Below are positions 21,119 to 33,644 of a stretch of 64,000 bases of DNA, piece after piece; position 1 is the first letter of the stretch, and every line of letters starts with the position of its first letter. The DNA is from Conchocele bisecta. Lineage: Eukaryota; Mollusca; Bivalvia; Lucinida; Thyasiridae. Both the position numbers and the translations under genes were made by a program. The notes under the pieces were generated by a model. That model saw nothing but the letters and a program-made list of their open reading frames with translations, was not told the origin of the DNA and did no database searches. Where the stretch lies: assembly GCA_029237695.1 (NCBI GenBank), contig JAQRGA010000053.1:248001-312000 (forward strand), in the 5' to 3' direction.

Positions 21119-22195
21119 CCTTTAAATTATTTGCATGTACATTAATGAGACTTTAATATACTTTAATAAACCATCTGACTATGACAACAGGCTGTTAATT
21201 GTCAACCTTCTCTCACACTTTTTGTGTGATATTGTATAATAAGAAGCCAGGTGGTGTGTATATGGTCTGACATGTGAAGTTGTAAAACAATTACACTTAC
21301 ACTTTACATGCATTATCCCTGTTCCTGTTAACAACAGCGATTTTCTCAAAATTACAAAAGCAGATTTTATTAGTGGCAGGTTACTATAGTAATGAGGGGT
21401 GTTCTCTTATACAATAACATAGACAGTTGGCAAATACTACATATACTTGTATATAGGGAAGAAAATTGTCTAGAAAATAATGATGTTTTTCTCTAAATAA
21501 ACTTATTATTTCTTTTTTTATTGCAGAATGTTTTACCTGTAGGCTTATCAGTCTACACAGATATAAACCATAGTAGATATAGGGGAATATAGAGACTCAT
21601 CTTGACATTTTGGAATGAAAAAGACCACCAAGATTCATATTTCCCGGTATTTCCCAGTATTTCCCACCGTCATGGGAAATACTCTTATTTCACGGGAAAT
21701 TGCCAACCCTATATAGATCTTTGTCAGGCTACAGGAGTGTGCTATTTGATCAAGAGCTACACTGGTCACAAATCCCATAAGCCCCATTTCTCCTGTCACA
21801 GCCACATATATCAGTGTTGGAGTATGTAGTAAAAAAAATACACAAACCAATTGGAATTTAATTAAATAAGATCAGGTTTTGTTGGTCGACACAGATCATT
21901 TGCAGACTATTATTGAATATCTGAGACATTATAACAATAACTGAAGCAGCTTTTCAGCTTTGAAACGGTTATAGATAATTTTTGCTTATTTGTAAATATC
22001 AGCACTCACTCTAAAATGTTGATGATGATGGATCGTTATGAAAGCTGGGTCACTCAGCCATGCTTCAGTTTCATTGGTGAAACCTGTATGTGGTTAGATA
22101 GGTTTGCATTAATAGTCTAGTGTACATCAATAATCACATTCTATTCAATGTATTAACCCTTCTAAGTAATTGTCTATTTAAAGACACTTCCCTGT
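21119..22195. other. non-coding, with one MITE-A half
   Basis: Positions 21695-21808 are the distal MITE-A half ('gctacaggagtgtgctattt' to 'tctcctgtcacagccacata'). No gene is supported. Sequence around 21640-21690 has three 'tttccc(g/a)gta/accg' phrases. Confidence 0.4.
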
Positions 22196-23742
22196 TATTA
22201 TACCCCCGTCATATGATGTATGTCGAGGAGTATATAGTTTTGGCTTTCTGTCTGTCCGTAAGATTTGCGTTAAAGTTTTTGTTTATCTGTCTAGGCAGCG
22301 GCCGTGGGTATCCGTGAGCCTCTGCTCACTTGCTCTAGTTTTTATACAACCGTTTTTAAAAAATGGTACGTATTATGTTTTATGGGCTGGCGGGCGGCTG
22401 AAAAAAAAGCGCATAGTTCGTGTACACAACTCCTCCGAAACCGTTCAGTCGATCGATATGAAACTATACACACGTCTTCTACACATATTGAAGATGTGCA
22501 GCTTGGTGTTTTTATGGCGAAGTAAATTTTTTAACAATATCGCCTTTTTAACTTAGCCATTTTTTCTTCATTTTTCTATACAATTCTATATACAGTACAG
22601 AGTTTGTGTACACAACTCCTCTGAAACCGTTCAGTCGATCGTTCTGAAACTATACACACGTCTTCTACACATATTGAAGATGTGCACCTTGGTGTTTTTA
22701 TATAGAAAAAATATTTGTTAACAAAAATATCACCTTTTTAACTTCGCCATTTTTTCTGCATTTTTCTATACAATTCTATATACGGTACAGAGTTTGTGTA
22801 CACAACTCCTCTGAAACCGTTCTGTGGATCGTTCTGAAATTATACACACGTCTTCTACACATATTGAAAATGTGCACCTTGGTGTTTTTATGTCGAAAAA
22901 ATATTTTTTAACAAAAATATCACCTTTTTAACTTCGCCATTTTTTCTGCATTTTTCTATACAATTCTATATACGGTACAGAGTTTGTGTACACAACTCCT
23001 CTGAAACCGTTCTGTGGATCGTTCTGAAATTATACACACGTCTTCTACACATATTGAAAATGTGCACCTTGGTGTTTTTATGTCGAAAAAATATTTTTTA
23101 ACAAAAATATCGCCTTTTTAACTTAGCCATTTTTTCTACATTTTTCTATGCAATTCTATATACGGTACAGAGTTTGTGTACACAACTCCTCCAAAACCGT
23201 TCAGTCGATCGTTCTGAAACTATACACACGTCTTCTACACATATTGAAGATGTGCACCTTGGTGTTGTTATGTCAAAAAAATATTTTTGTAACAAAAATA
23301 TCGCCTTTAATTTAACTTAGCCATTTTGTCTTCATTTTTCTATACATTTCTATATATGGTACAGAGTTTGTGTACACAACTCCTCCGAAACTGTTCTGTC
23401 GATCGTTCTGAAACTATACACACGTCTTCTACACATATTGAAGATGTGCACCTTGGTGTTTTTATGACGAAAAAATATTTTTTAACAAAAATATCACCTT
23501 TTTAATTTAGCCATTTTTTCTCCATTATTGTATCCAATTCCCTATCATTTCTACTTTACACTCTACTTTTCTATCTCTGCCTAAATTAGTATACATGTTT
23601 AACACAATGAGATGAAGAAATAATGCTATAGACTTTCAAATTCTCATTAATCTTTCTTGCCTTGGTGACAGCTTCACATTTCTGCATCTTCGCTGTCTGG
23701 CCCATATTCGACGGGCGTATTTTGTGACTTGCGGCACTCTTG
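22196..23742 (+). mobile_element. HINE/pearl-like (Helentron-associated) element with tandem core
   Basis: Begins TTATTATACCCCCGTCATAT and ends with 'gacttgcggcactcttg' next to a T. A CGTC-rich block near the 5' end ('cccccgtcatat') has its partner near the 3' end ('attcgacggg'). The core is a tandem array of about 190-bp units. The plan of 5' subterminal inverted block, tandem core and 3' hairpin/CTTG end matches pearl and related non-autonomous Helentron derivatives of bivalves. No ORF. Confidence 0.55.
22409..23525 (+). repeat. tandem array, about 190-bp unit, six copies
   Basis: The anchor 'acagagtttgtgtacacaac' occurs at 22597, 22787, 22977, 23167 and 23361, with a diverged first unit at about 22409. 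Units contain 'gtcgatcgttctgaaactat' and 'cacgtcttctacacatattg'. A related phrase recurs at 60240-60360. Confidence 0.9.
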
Positions 23743-24089
23743 TTTCACACTATTATCAGAAAAAAGGTATTGCTTTTAGAAATAAGAAACTATTTGCAAA
23801 TGGTGCAGATCCTGATGAGACAGCTATCGTAATGTCTGCAACCGTGTATATCCAGTGTTAAGTTGTAGATGTTGGGTTGTAATTATAGTGATAGCACTGT
23901 CAAACAGAAAAGTACTTAATTTCAGCGACAATTAGATTCTGATGCAACTTTTACACTGTAAACGGAAGTCAGATTTGCTTGAAACTTCATATGCTTATTG
24001 GTCATCATCCATATATTCATTCTGTGCCACAAGGTCAAATGACTTAGAAGTTTGCATATTATAAAATCTGTGTTAAAGTTTTTACCCTG

Positions 24090-24335
24090 AGTATTACGAT
24101 ATTCGTAATCCTATTTTAGGGGAAGGGGACAAGTGACTTGGTGTGGTATGGACATGGCACCAGGTCAGGTTATTCTAATATATTTGTTCTTGATGTAAAT
24201 ATTCCGTTCTGATTTTGGGATTTTCCACCCAATGCAGCAGGTTAAAATGGGATCGAATCGAACCCGTTTGCCCGGCCTTACATGACCTTAGCTGTTGATA
24301 GCCCGTTAAGCACTAATAAACAAACAAATGACCTT
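24090..24335 (+). mobile_element. SINE-2 copy (3' two thirds)
   Basis: Contains 'aatcctattttaggggaagg', 'caagtgacttggtgtggta', 'cacccaatgcagcaggttaa', 'gatcgaacccgtt' and the 'gttaagcactaataaacaaa' tail. Best copy at 57950. Non-coding. Confidence 0.55.
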
Positions 24336-24710
24336 ACCTTATATCTCCACAACACTTACCGATTTACTTCAAATATAATTCTTTTTTATCATCCATATTT
24401 TTATTCTAAGCTTTTACATACCTTATATTTCCACAGCCCTTAATTCAAACTTCAAATAAATACACTCTGAGACCATCAAATGAGTCGGCGGGCTCGACAT
24501 GCGGGCCGCAGCCATCTGCCAATAATTTGACCTTGACAACTCTGAACTTTTTCACACATTAATAAATTTGTTGGTGTTTCTCATTTCTGTCATAACTTCT
24601 ATATCCCTTGATGGATTGCATGTACTTTAATATTTCAATTCATCATATGTGTGGACAAATGCCACACATCAACACTGCCCTTAATATGACCTTGACCTTT
24701 TGACCGTCAT

Positions 24711-25567
24711 AAATGTGTTTGTGAATACATGTACTTATCACTTCGATTAAATACTTTGCCACAGTTTCTCCAATCTGCCACCAGGGGTATTCGTGTGCCG
24801 ACAGGCCACATTTCTTGTTGAGAACAAAAACACCCCCTTTTCATAAATGGAATAGTCTGAAAATGACTGTGACGATCCTGAAATTTACATATAAAAATCC
24901 ATTCCATTTAAGTAGGGGTGAAAGGGTTAGAAAAAACACCAATTTAGCCTACTCCCACGAGTCTTTGGCTTATTTGAGCAGGGAAGCAAACCAAGCCTGG
25001 AGCCAGTGCCGTATGAAGGGGAACGGACGGACAGAGGAGTACGTTGTATAACGAGTGTACAATATGCGGTAAAACATTTGTGCTGGAGAGCATTTGGAAA
25101 CATCAGTACAAGACATCATTTCTGATGTTTCTTCAACAAATGAGACACGTCATGTGATTTTGTACCTAAGAACAGGTGCGATATCATGAAAATTGTTTTA
25201 AAAAATACGATATTTTATGTACATAAAGTCACAATTTGACGAAATTTTCAAAGCAAATGCGGAATCTTTAGATGTAATTTACAGAAAATATCAGTTTCTG
25301 TAAATTTATATCATGAAAAATTGCACATGTTTTCTGGTACAAAATCACACGGCGGGTCTCATATGTGGCTGTGTCTGGTGAAATGGGGCTTATGGGATGT
25401 GTGACCAATGTAGCTCCTGATAAAATAGCACACATGTAGCCTGATAATGATCTATATTGCTTGTTAGAAACATGACGGGTGTTTCATTGGTGGAATTGTG
25501 AACAGTACAGATCCTGATCAAACTGTGCGGATGCACAGGTGATCTGGATCTACTCTGGTCTACATGT
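24711..25567 (+). repeat. flank of the minisatellite block, copy 1
   Basis: Nearly identical to 26919-27726. Both hold the same order: a HINE-like tail ('gtgtgccgacaggccacatt'), a MITE-B and a MITE-A piece, then the 28-bp array. The two differ by a few bases and a 50-bp deletion in the second copy before the array. Confidence 0.9.
25139..25565. mobile_element. MITE-B followed by a MITE-A piece
   Basis: MITE-B at 25139-25369 ends in 'cacggcgggtctcat' and abuts a MITE-A beginning 'gtggctgtgtctggtgaaat'. The MITE-A runs into the minisatellite at 'tactctggtctacatgtact', so the array grew out of its 3' end. Confidence 0.6.
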
Positions 25568-26826
25568 ACTGAGCTACATGTTTGGTAAAGTGAGCTACAT
25601 GTTTGGTAAAGTATGTACTGAGCTACATGTTTGGTAAAGTATGTACTGAGCTACATGTTTGGTAATGTATGTACTGAGCTACATGTTTGGTAAAGTATGT
25701 ACTGAGCTACATGTTTGGTAAAGTATGTACTGAGCTACATGTTTGGGAAATGTATGAACTGAGCTACATGGTTTGGTAAAGTATGTTACTGATACATGTT
25801 TGGTAAAGTATGTACTGAGGTACAATTTTGGTAAAGAATGTACTGAGCTACATGTTTGGTAAAGTATGTACTGAGCTACATGTTTTGGTAATGTATGTAC
25901 TTACTGAGTCATGTTTGGTAAAGTATGACTGGCTCGGACATGGTTTGGTTAGTTTGGTAAAAAAAAAAAAAAAGAAAATCAAGGCACATAAAGTTTGTAA
26001 AGTAGTACAGCTTCATGTTTTAAAGTATGTAACTAGCTACATGTTTGTTTGGTAAAGTATGTACTAGCTACATGTTTTGGTAAAGTATTACTGACAACAT
26101 ATCGGTAAAGTTATGTACTGAGCTACATTTGTTTGGTAAAGTATGTTCCTGAACTACATGTTTGGTTAAAGTATGTACGAGCTACATGTTGGTAAAGTAT
26201 GTACTAGCTACATGTTTGGTAAAGTATGTACTGAAGCTACATGTTTGGTAAAGTATGTATGAGCCATGTTTGGTAAAGTATGTACTGAGCTACATGTTTT
26301 GGTATGTATGTACTGAGCTACATGTTTGGTAAAGTATGTACTGAGCTACATGTTTGGTAAAGTAATGAGCTACAATTTTGGAAAAGTATGTACGGAACTA
26401 CATGTTTGGTATAAAGTATGTACTGAGCTCATGTTTGGTAAAGTATGTACTAAGCATACATGTTTGTATGTATGACGAGCTACATGTAGTAAGTTTTAAC
26501 TGAGCTACATGATTTGGTAAAGTATATACTGAGCTACATGTTTGGTAAAGTATGTACTAAGCTACATGTTTGGTAAAGTATGTACTGAGCTACATGTTTG
26601 GTAAAGTATGTACTGAGCTACATGTTTGGTAAAGTATGTACTAAGCTACATGTTTGGTAAAGTATGTACTGAGCTACATGTTTGGTAAAGTATGTACTGA
26701 GCTACATGTTTGGTAATGTATGTACTGAGCTACCTGTTTGGTAAAGTATGTACTGAGCTACATGTTTGGTAAAGTATGTACTGAGGTACATGTTTGGTAA
26801 AGTATGTACTGAGCTACATGTTTGGG
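25568..26826 (+). repeat. 28-bp minisatellite, array 1 (noisy)
   Basis: Unit gagctacatgtttggtaaag plus tatgtact, about 45 copies. Unlike array 2, many units between 25740 and 26520 have single-base gains or losses and an A-run (25960-25973). The 28-bp length is not a multiple of three and no frame is kept. Confidence 0.95.
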
Positions 26827-26925
26827 AGTAAAGATGGAAATACATGTAAGTCTATGGGATTTTAACTTTCGGGAAATGACTTCTGTCCACCTACTGTGTG
26901 TCTGTGTGTCCAGTGAAGAAGTGTT
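26827..26925 (+). repeat. tail after array 1
   Basis: About 99 bp ('gggagtaaagatggaaatac' to 'gtgtccagtgaagaag') repeated exactly after array 2 at 30938-31035. It marks the right edge of the duplicated unit. Confidence 0.9.
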
Positions 26926-27726
26926 TGTGAATACATGTACTTATCACTTCGATTAAATACTTTGCCACAGTTTCTCCAATCTGCCACCAGGGGTATTCGT
27001 GTGCCGACAGGCCACATTTCTTGTTGAGAACAAAAACACCCCCTTTTCATAAATGGAATAGTCTGAAAATGACTGTGACGATCCTGAAATTTACATATAA
27101 AAATCCATTCCATTTAAGTAGGGGTGAAAGGGTTAGAAAAAACACCAATTTAGCCTACTCCCATGAGTCTTTGGCTTATTTGAGCAGGGAAGCAAACCAA
27201 GCCTGGAGCCAGTGCCGTATGAAGGGGAACGGACGGACAGAGGAGTACGTGTATAACGAGTGTACAATATGCGGTAAAACATTTGTGCTGGAGAGCATTT
27301 GGAAACATCAGTACAAGATCATTTCTGATGTTTCTTCAACAAATGAGACACGTCATGTGATTTTGTACCTAAGAACAGGTGCGATATCATGAAAATTGTT
27401 TTAAAAAATACGATATTTTATGTACATAAAGTCACAATTTGACGAAATTTTCAAAGCAAATGCGGAATCTTTAGATGTAATTTACAGAAAATATCAGTTT
27501 CTGTAAATTTATATCATGAAAAATTGCACATGTTTTCTGGTACAAAATCACACGGCGGGTCTCATATGTGGCTGTGTCTGGTGAAATGGGGCTTATGGGA
27601 TGTGTGACCAATGTAGCTCCTGATAAAATAGCACACATGTAGCCTGATAATGATCTATATTGCTTGTTAGAAACATGACGGGTGTTTCATTGGTGGACAG
27701 GTGATCTGGATCTACTCTGGTCTACA
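26919..27726 (+). repeat. flank of the minisatellite block, copy 2
   Basis: Second copy of 24711-25567, including MITE-B (27345-27567) and a shortened MITE-A. See copy 1. Confidence 0.9.
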
Positions 27727-30700
27727 TGTACTGAGCTACATGTTTGGTAAAGTATGTACTGAGCTACATGTTTGGTAAAGTATGTACTGAGCTACATGTT
27801 TGATAAAGTATGTACTAAGCTACATGTTTGGTAATGTATGTACTGAGCTACATGTTTGGTAAAGTATGTACTGAGGTACATGTTTGGTAAAGTATGTACT
27901 GAGCTACATGTTTGGTAAAGTATGTACTGAGCTACATGTTTGGTAAAGTATGTACTAAGCTACATGTTTGGTAAAGTATGTACTGAGCTACATATTTGGT
28001 AAAGTATGTACTGAGCTACATGTTTGGTAAAGTATGTACTCAGCTACATGTTTGGTAAAGTATGTACTGAGCTACATGTTTGGTAAAGTATGTACTGAGC
28101 TACATGTTTGGTAATGTATGTACTGAGCTACATGTTTGGTAAAGTATGTACTGAGCTACATGTTTGGTAAAGTATGTACTGAGCTACAACATGTTTGGTA
28201 ATGTATGTACTAAGCTACATGTTTGGTAAAGTATGTACTAAGCTACATGTTTGGTAAAGTATGTACTGAGCTACATGTTTGGTAAAGTATATACTGAGCT
28301 ACATGTTTGGTAAAGTATGTACTAAGCTACATGTTTGGTAAAGTATGTACTGAGCTACATGTTTGGTAAAGTATGTACTGAGCTACATGTTTGGTAAAGT
28401 AGTACTAAGCTACATGTTTGGTAAAGTATGTACTGAGCTACATGTTTGGTAAAGAGTACTAAGCTACATGTTTGGTAAAGTAGTACTGAGCTACATGTTT
28501 GGTAAAGTATGTACTGAGCTACAGTTTGGTAAAGTATGTACTGAGCTACATGTTTTGTAAAGTATGTACTAAGCTACCTGTTTGGTAAAGTATGTACTGA
28601 GCTACATGTTTGGTAAAGTATGTACTGAGCTACATGTTTGGTAAAGTATGTACTGAGCTACATGTTTGGTAAAGTATGTACTGAGCTACATGTTTGGTAA
28701 AGTATGTACTGAGCTACATGTTTGGTAAAGTATGTACTGAGCTACATGTTTGGTAAAGTATGTACTAAGCTACATGTTTGGTAAAGTATGTACTGAGCTA
28801 CATGTTTGGTAAAGTATGTACTAAGCTACATGTTTGGTAAAGTATGTACTAAGCTACCTGTTTGGTAAAGTATGTACTGAGCTACATGTTTGGTAAAGTA
28901 TGTACTGAGCTACATGTTTGGTAAAGTATGTACTGAGCTACATGTTTGGTAAAGTATGTACTGAGCTACATGTTTGGTAAAGTATGTACTGAGCTACATG
29001 TTTGGTAAAGTATGTACTGAGCTACATGTTTGGTAAAGTATGTACTGAGCTACATGTTTGGTAAAGTATGTACTGAGCTACATGTTTGGTAAAGTATGTA
29101 CTGAGCTACATGTTTGGTAAAGTATGTACTGAGCTACATGTTTGGTAATGTATGTACTGAGCTACCTGTTTGGTAAAGTATGTACTGAGCTACATGTTTG
29201 GTAAAGTATGTACTGAGCTACATGTTTGGTAAAGTATGTACTGAGCTACATGTTTGGTAATGTATGTACTGAGCTACCTGTTTGGTAAAGTATGTACTGA
29301 GCTACATGTTTGGTAAAGTATGTACTGAGCTACATGTTTGGTAATGTATGTACTGAGCTACATGTTTGGTAAAGTATGTACTGAGCTACATGTTTGGTAA
29401 AGTATGTACTGAGCTACATGTTTGGTAAAGTATGTACTGAGCTACATGTTTGGTAATGTATGTACTGAGCTACCTGTTTGGTAAAGTATGTACTGAGCTA
29501 CATGTTTGGTAAAGTATGTACTGAGCTACATGTTTGGTAAAGTATGTACTGAGCTACATGTTTGGTAAAGTATGTACTGAGCTACATGTTTGGTAAAGTA
29601 TGTACTGAGGTACATGTTTGGTAAAGTATGTACTGAGGTACATGTTTGGTAAAGTATGTACTGAGGTACATGTTTGGTAAAGTATGTACTGAGCTACATG
29701 TTTGGTAATGTATGTACTGAGCTACATGTTTGGTAATGTATGTACTGAGCTACATGTTTGGTAAAGTATGTACTGAGCTACATGTTTGGTAAAGTATGTA
29801 CTGAGCTACATGTTTGGTAAAGTATGTACTGAGCTACATGTTTGGTAAAGTATGTACTGAGGTACATGTTTGGTAATGTATGTACTGAGCTACATGTTTG
29901 GTAATGTATGTACTGAGCTACATGTTTGGTAAAGTATGTACTGAGCTACATGTTTGGTAAAGTATGTACTGAGCTACATGTTTGGTAAAGTATGTACTGA
30001 GCTACATGTTTGGTAAAGTATGTACTGAGCTACATGTTTGGTAAAGTATGTACTGAGGTACATGTTTGGTAAAGTATGTACTGAGGTACCTGTTTGGTAA
30101 AGTATGTACTGAGCTACATGTTTGGTAATGTATGTACTGAGCTACATGTTTGGTAAAGTATATACTGAGCTACATGTTTGGTAAAGTATGTACTGAGCTA
30201 CATGTTTGGTAAAGTATGTACTGAGGTACATGTTTGGTAAAGTATGTACTAAGCTACATGTTTGGTAAAGTATGTACTGAGCTACATGTTTGGTAAAGTA
30301 TGTACTGAGCTACATGTTTGGTAAAGTATGTACTGAGCTACATGTTTGGTAAAGTATGTACTGAGGTACATGTTTGGTAAAGTATGTACTGAGCTACATG
30401 TTTGGTAAAGTATGTACTGAGCTACATGTTTGGTAGAGTATGTACTGAGCTACATGTTTGGTAAAGTATGTACTGAGCTACATGTTTGGTAAAGTATGTA
30501 CTGAGCTACATGTTTGGTAAAGTATGTACTGAGCTACATGTTTGGTAAAGTATGTACTGAGCTACATGTTTGGTAAAGTATGTACTAAGCTACATGTTTG
30601 GTAAAGTATGTACTAAGCTACATGTTTGGTAAAGTATGTACTAAGCTACATGTTTGGTAAAGTATGTACTAAGCTACATGTTTGGTAAAGTATGTACTGA

Positions 30701-30937
30701 GCTACATGTTTGGTAAAGTATGTACTGAGGTACATGTTTGGTAAAGTATGTACTAAGCTACATGTTTGGTAAAGTATGTACTGAGCTACATGTTTGGTAA
30801 AGTATGTACTGAGCTACATGTTTGGTAAAGTATGTACTGAGCTACATGTTTGGTAAAGTATGTACTGAGCTACATGTTTGGTAAAGTATGTACTGAGGTA
30901 CATGTTTGGTAAAGTATGTACTGAGCTACATGTTTGG
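27727..30937 (+). repeat. 28-bp minisatellite, array 2 (about 115 copies)
   Basis: Same unit as array 1, 3.2 kb, highly homogeneous. Recurrent variants (gagctac / aagctac / gaggtac; ggtaaag / ggtaatg; acatg / acctg) appear in repeated runs, as expected from higher-order spread by unequal exchange. Intergenic or intronic; no coding role seen. Confidence 0.97.
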
Positions 30938-31036
30938 GAGTAAAGATGGAAATACATGTAAGTCTATGGGATTTTAACTTTCGGGAAATGACTTCTGTCC
31001 ACCTACTGTGTGTCTGTGTGTCCAGTGAAGAAGTTT

Positions 31037-33384
31037 GCTAGAGTTCCTATATTCTCCTTCTATGTGCTCAGAAGTATATGTTGCGACCACTAACTCTTCG
31101 ACACGGTTAAAGTTTGTGGTCACAACATATACTTTCATTGAGAAATAACAAAAATAAAATTAAAATATTAAAAAAAAAAAAAATATTAAAAAAAAACATT
31201 CTACCCGTAAAGGTATATTCCGAATGTAATGGGCTAAAACTCAACCAATATATATTCTTGGAATATGTATTTGAAAATCTGACACCTGCAACTGTCGAGG
31301 TATAATCAATCAATCAAGCAATCAATCAATCAGAGTCAATCAATCACAATCAATGTTTTTAGATCTCGCGGCAGTGATGACATTAACCAAACATAACTGT
31401 GTGAAACGTTACAATTTCAGTTTGAGAAAAGGTAACTGTTCTCTGTATTGTAGACTGTATTTTGTATGAAACTTTGTCATACCGCAGATAAATTTCATGG
31501 GTTTTGTTTGGTCAGCTTGAAGGGTAAAAATAAATAATTAGGAAATTACATCCGAAACATTGCCATTGTGACTGATAATGACCTAACTTAGAAAAGAAGT
31601 TAGATTTTGAAATTCGGTCCAGAAATTGCCATGATATTAACAAATTAGTCATTGTTTATTTGGGGATGACATCATGCAATATTTGTAATGCCATGACGTT
31701 GTGCCGTTTCGTGCCATATTTCTACGATGTTATACACGTATTAATACTCTTATACACATATTAATACTCTTATAACACTGAATATAATAAGACTTCTGTG
31801 GATATGCGTCTCTGGTGAATACAGATTCAGACGGACAGACGGTCCGGTATGGTTGTACTGTTTCATCATACCACCAATGTTACCCAGTATAGTGATTGTA
31901 AGGTCTGGATTGAAGATATTCATTTTGTAACAAATAATATATAAATGCCAATATTCAATAATCAGGAAGTGTTTTGATTTGTTATAAACGCCTGCAAGTG
32001 ACAAGAATGATATACAAATACAGTCAATCTCCCCGAACGGCCACCTCCCTACAACAAATAATAAGAATAATGTCTAGTGTAACAATTTCGCCTTGGCGAG
32101 TAGATTTTAACCGTACTGGAATCATAACAAATGGAATTTTCATTCTCTGAATAAAATGATGAAACCAGATTCAAACATGTCCAGTTTTTACTGAAATTTG
32201 TAAAAGCCTTAAAATGACCTTAGGTGTTAACAGGCTGTGTGACACCATTAAATGAAATGTAAAAGATCAATCTGGCTTACACACAGAGTCCAACTGTATA
32301 TGGAACCAATCGATCAGTTCCTACACAAATACTGATGACTCACATCCTGGAATTGCAGCGTAGTACACTTCTTTCGAACGATTTAAACTCTTCTGTCCCC
32401 ATCACAACAGGTGAAATATTTGATTTGAACCTGTTCACCCGGCCTAAGATGACCTTAGCTGTTGACGGTCTGTTAAACACCATTAAATAAATAAAGTAAT
32501 ACATTGTTCTGGATTGATAGAGAAAGCGTACCATAGATATTGTCATAAACTTTATTTATTTTAACAACACAATATAAAATAAAACTTAAAATATCTATGC
32601 AACAATTTTTTCTGATCCCTCTAAAGTGAGTTAGATTTTGTAACATACATAAATGAAATAACAGCCACTAAAACTGAAATGTCCGTGTCATCGTGGTCTG
32701 CAGTGTTTGCCAGTAATTTCAGGTATTTAAAAAATCCCCCGTACCTGATTAATGGAATAGTGCAGAAATCAGTATGGAACTATCAATGTCAGATATTTTA
32801 GGGGTGAACATGTTAAATGTGAGCACAACTTGCCGTGCCATCGTAGCAATTGTTATCGCCATTGTTGTCATGGCAAGTCGCATATTGTCATTGGAAAATA
32901 ACTTCCAATGTTCACAAGCGCAAATTATCACATATTTCCTTATTAACCCTATCAACACTAGTAGTTACACTACAGACTGCTTTCCCAATGTTTGCAAACA
33001 GTGTAGATCCAGATGATACGGCTCGTGGTGAGCCATCTCATCAGGATCTGCACTGTTTGTGGATATTTTCCGATATTTAACAAAAACTCACCTTTTCTGA
33101 TTACATGTAATAGATGGTTCAAAAGTCTACACGGAACAGTCCATACCAGTTTCTTAGGGATGAAAGTGTTGCATGCAAGTTTGGTTACATTTTCAGATAA
33201 ACTGACCCAGTGTGATTATAGCTGACACAACGGGGGAATCACCACTGGGCAGTGAGGTGGAAGAGTTTGGAAACTCAGCATAGATTGGAGGCAGTTATTA
33301 TTTACCTTGTGTACACATTGTGAGACTTGATACATGGAGACTCAGTGAAAACATAAGTTCACGGTGTTTCATGGTGAGATTTTA
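31037..33384. other. non-coding, nothing gene-like
   Basis: Near 31085-31280 is an inverted-repeat remnant ('tgcgaccacta...tgtggtcacaacatatactt') also seen at 41160-41240. 31306-31350 is an ATCA-rich simple patch. 32395-32500 is a SINE-2 tail. No exon with splice support was found here, although the N-terminal INTS10 exons would be expected upstream of 37.2 kb. Confidence 0.4.
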
Positions 33385-33644
33385 AAACAGGGATCATCCT
33401 AATACCGGAATCTCGGACGGCGACCTAGTCTGGCCCTCAGGTATGTCGTTGGCATTCTTGTATGTGAGGGTTAAATCTGGTTGTACCCTTTGTATGAGTA
33501 ATATGATTATTCCTAATCCTATTACTTTTAACGAAGGGGCCAAGTGACTTTGGTGTGGTAACCATATGGACCTGGCACCAGGTTAGGTTATTCTAATTTC
33601 AGGGCTGAATATATTTGTTCTCGATGTAAATATTCTGTTCTTTT
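33385..33644 (+). mobile_element. SINE-2 copy (5' two thirds)
   Basis: Starts 'gggatcatcctaataccgga' and has 'tgtatgagtaatatgatta', 'gaaggggccaagtgactttg' and 'ctgaatatatttgttctcga'. It is cut at 'aatattctgttctt' by the HINE-like element that starts at 33645. Confidence 0.55.

Noticed and set aside
25828..26055. ORF in the 28-bp minisatellite
   Set aside because: Unit length is not a multiple of three and the frame exists only because of local indels.
24815..27392. Identical ORFs at 24815 and 27021 containing CTICGKTF-like text, suggestive of a zinc finger
   Set aside because: Only one C-x2-C with no matching histidines in a finger layout; the stretch is repeat-derived flank (HINE tail plus MITE-B) duplicated with the minisatellite.
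25568..30937. CRISPR-like array
   Set aside because: Units are directly contiguous without spacers, in a eukaryotic intronic or intergenic setting; it is a minisatellite.
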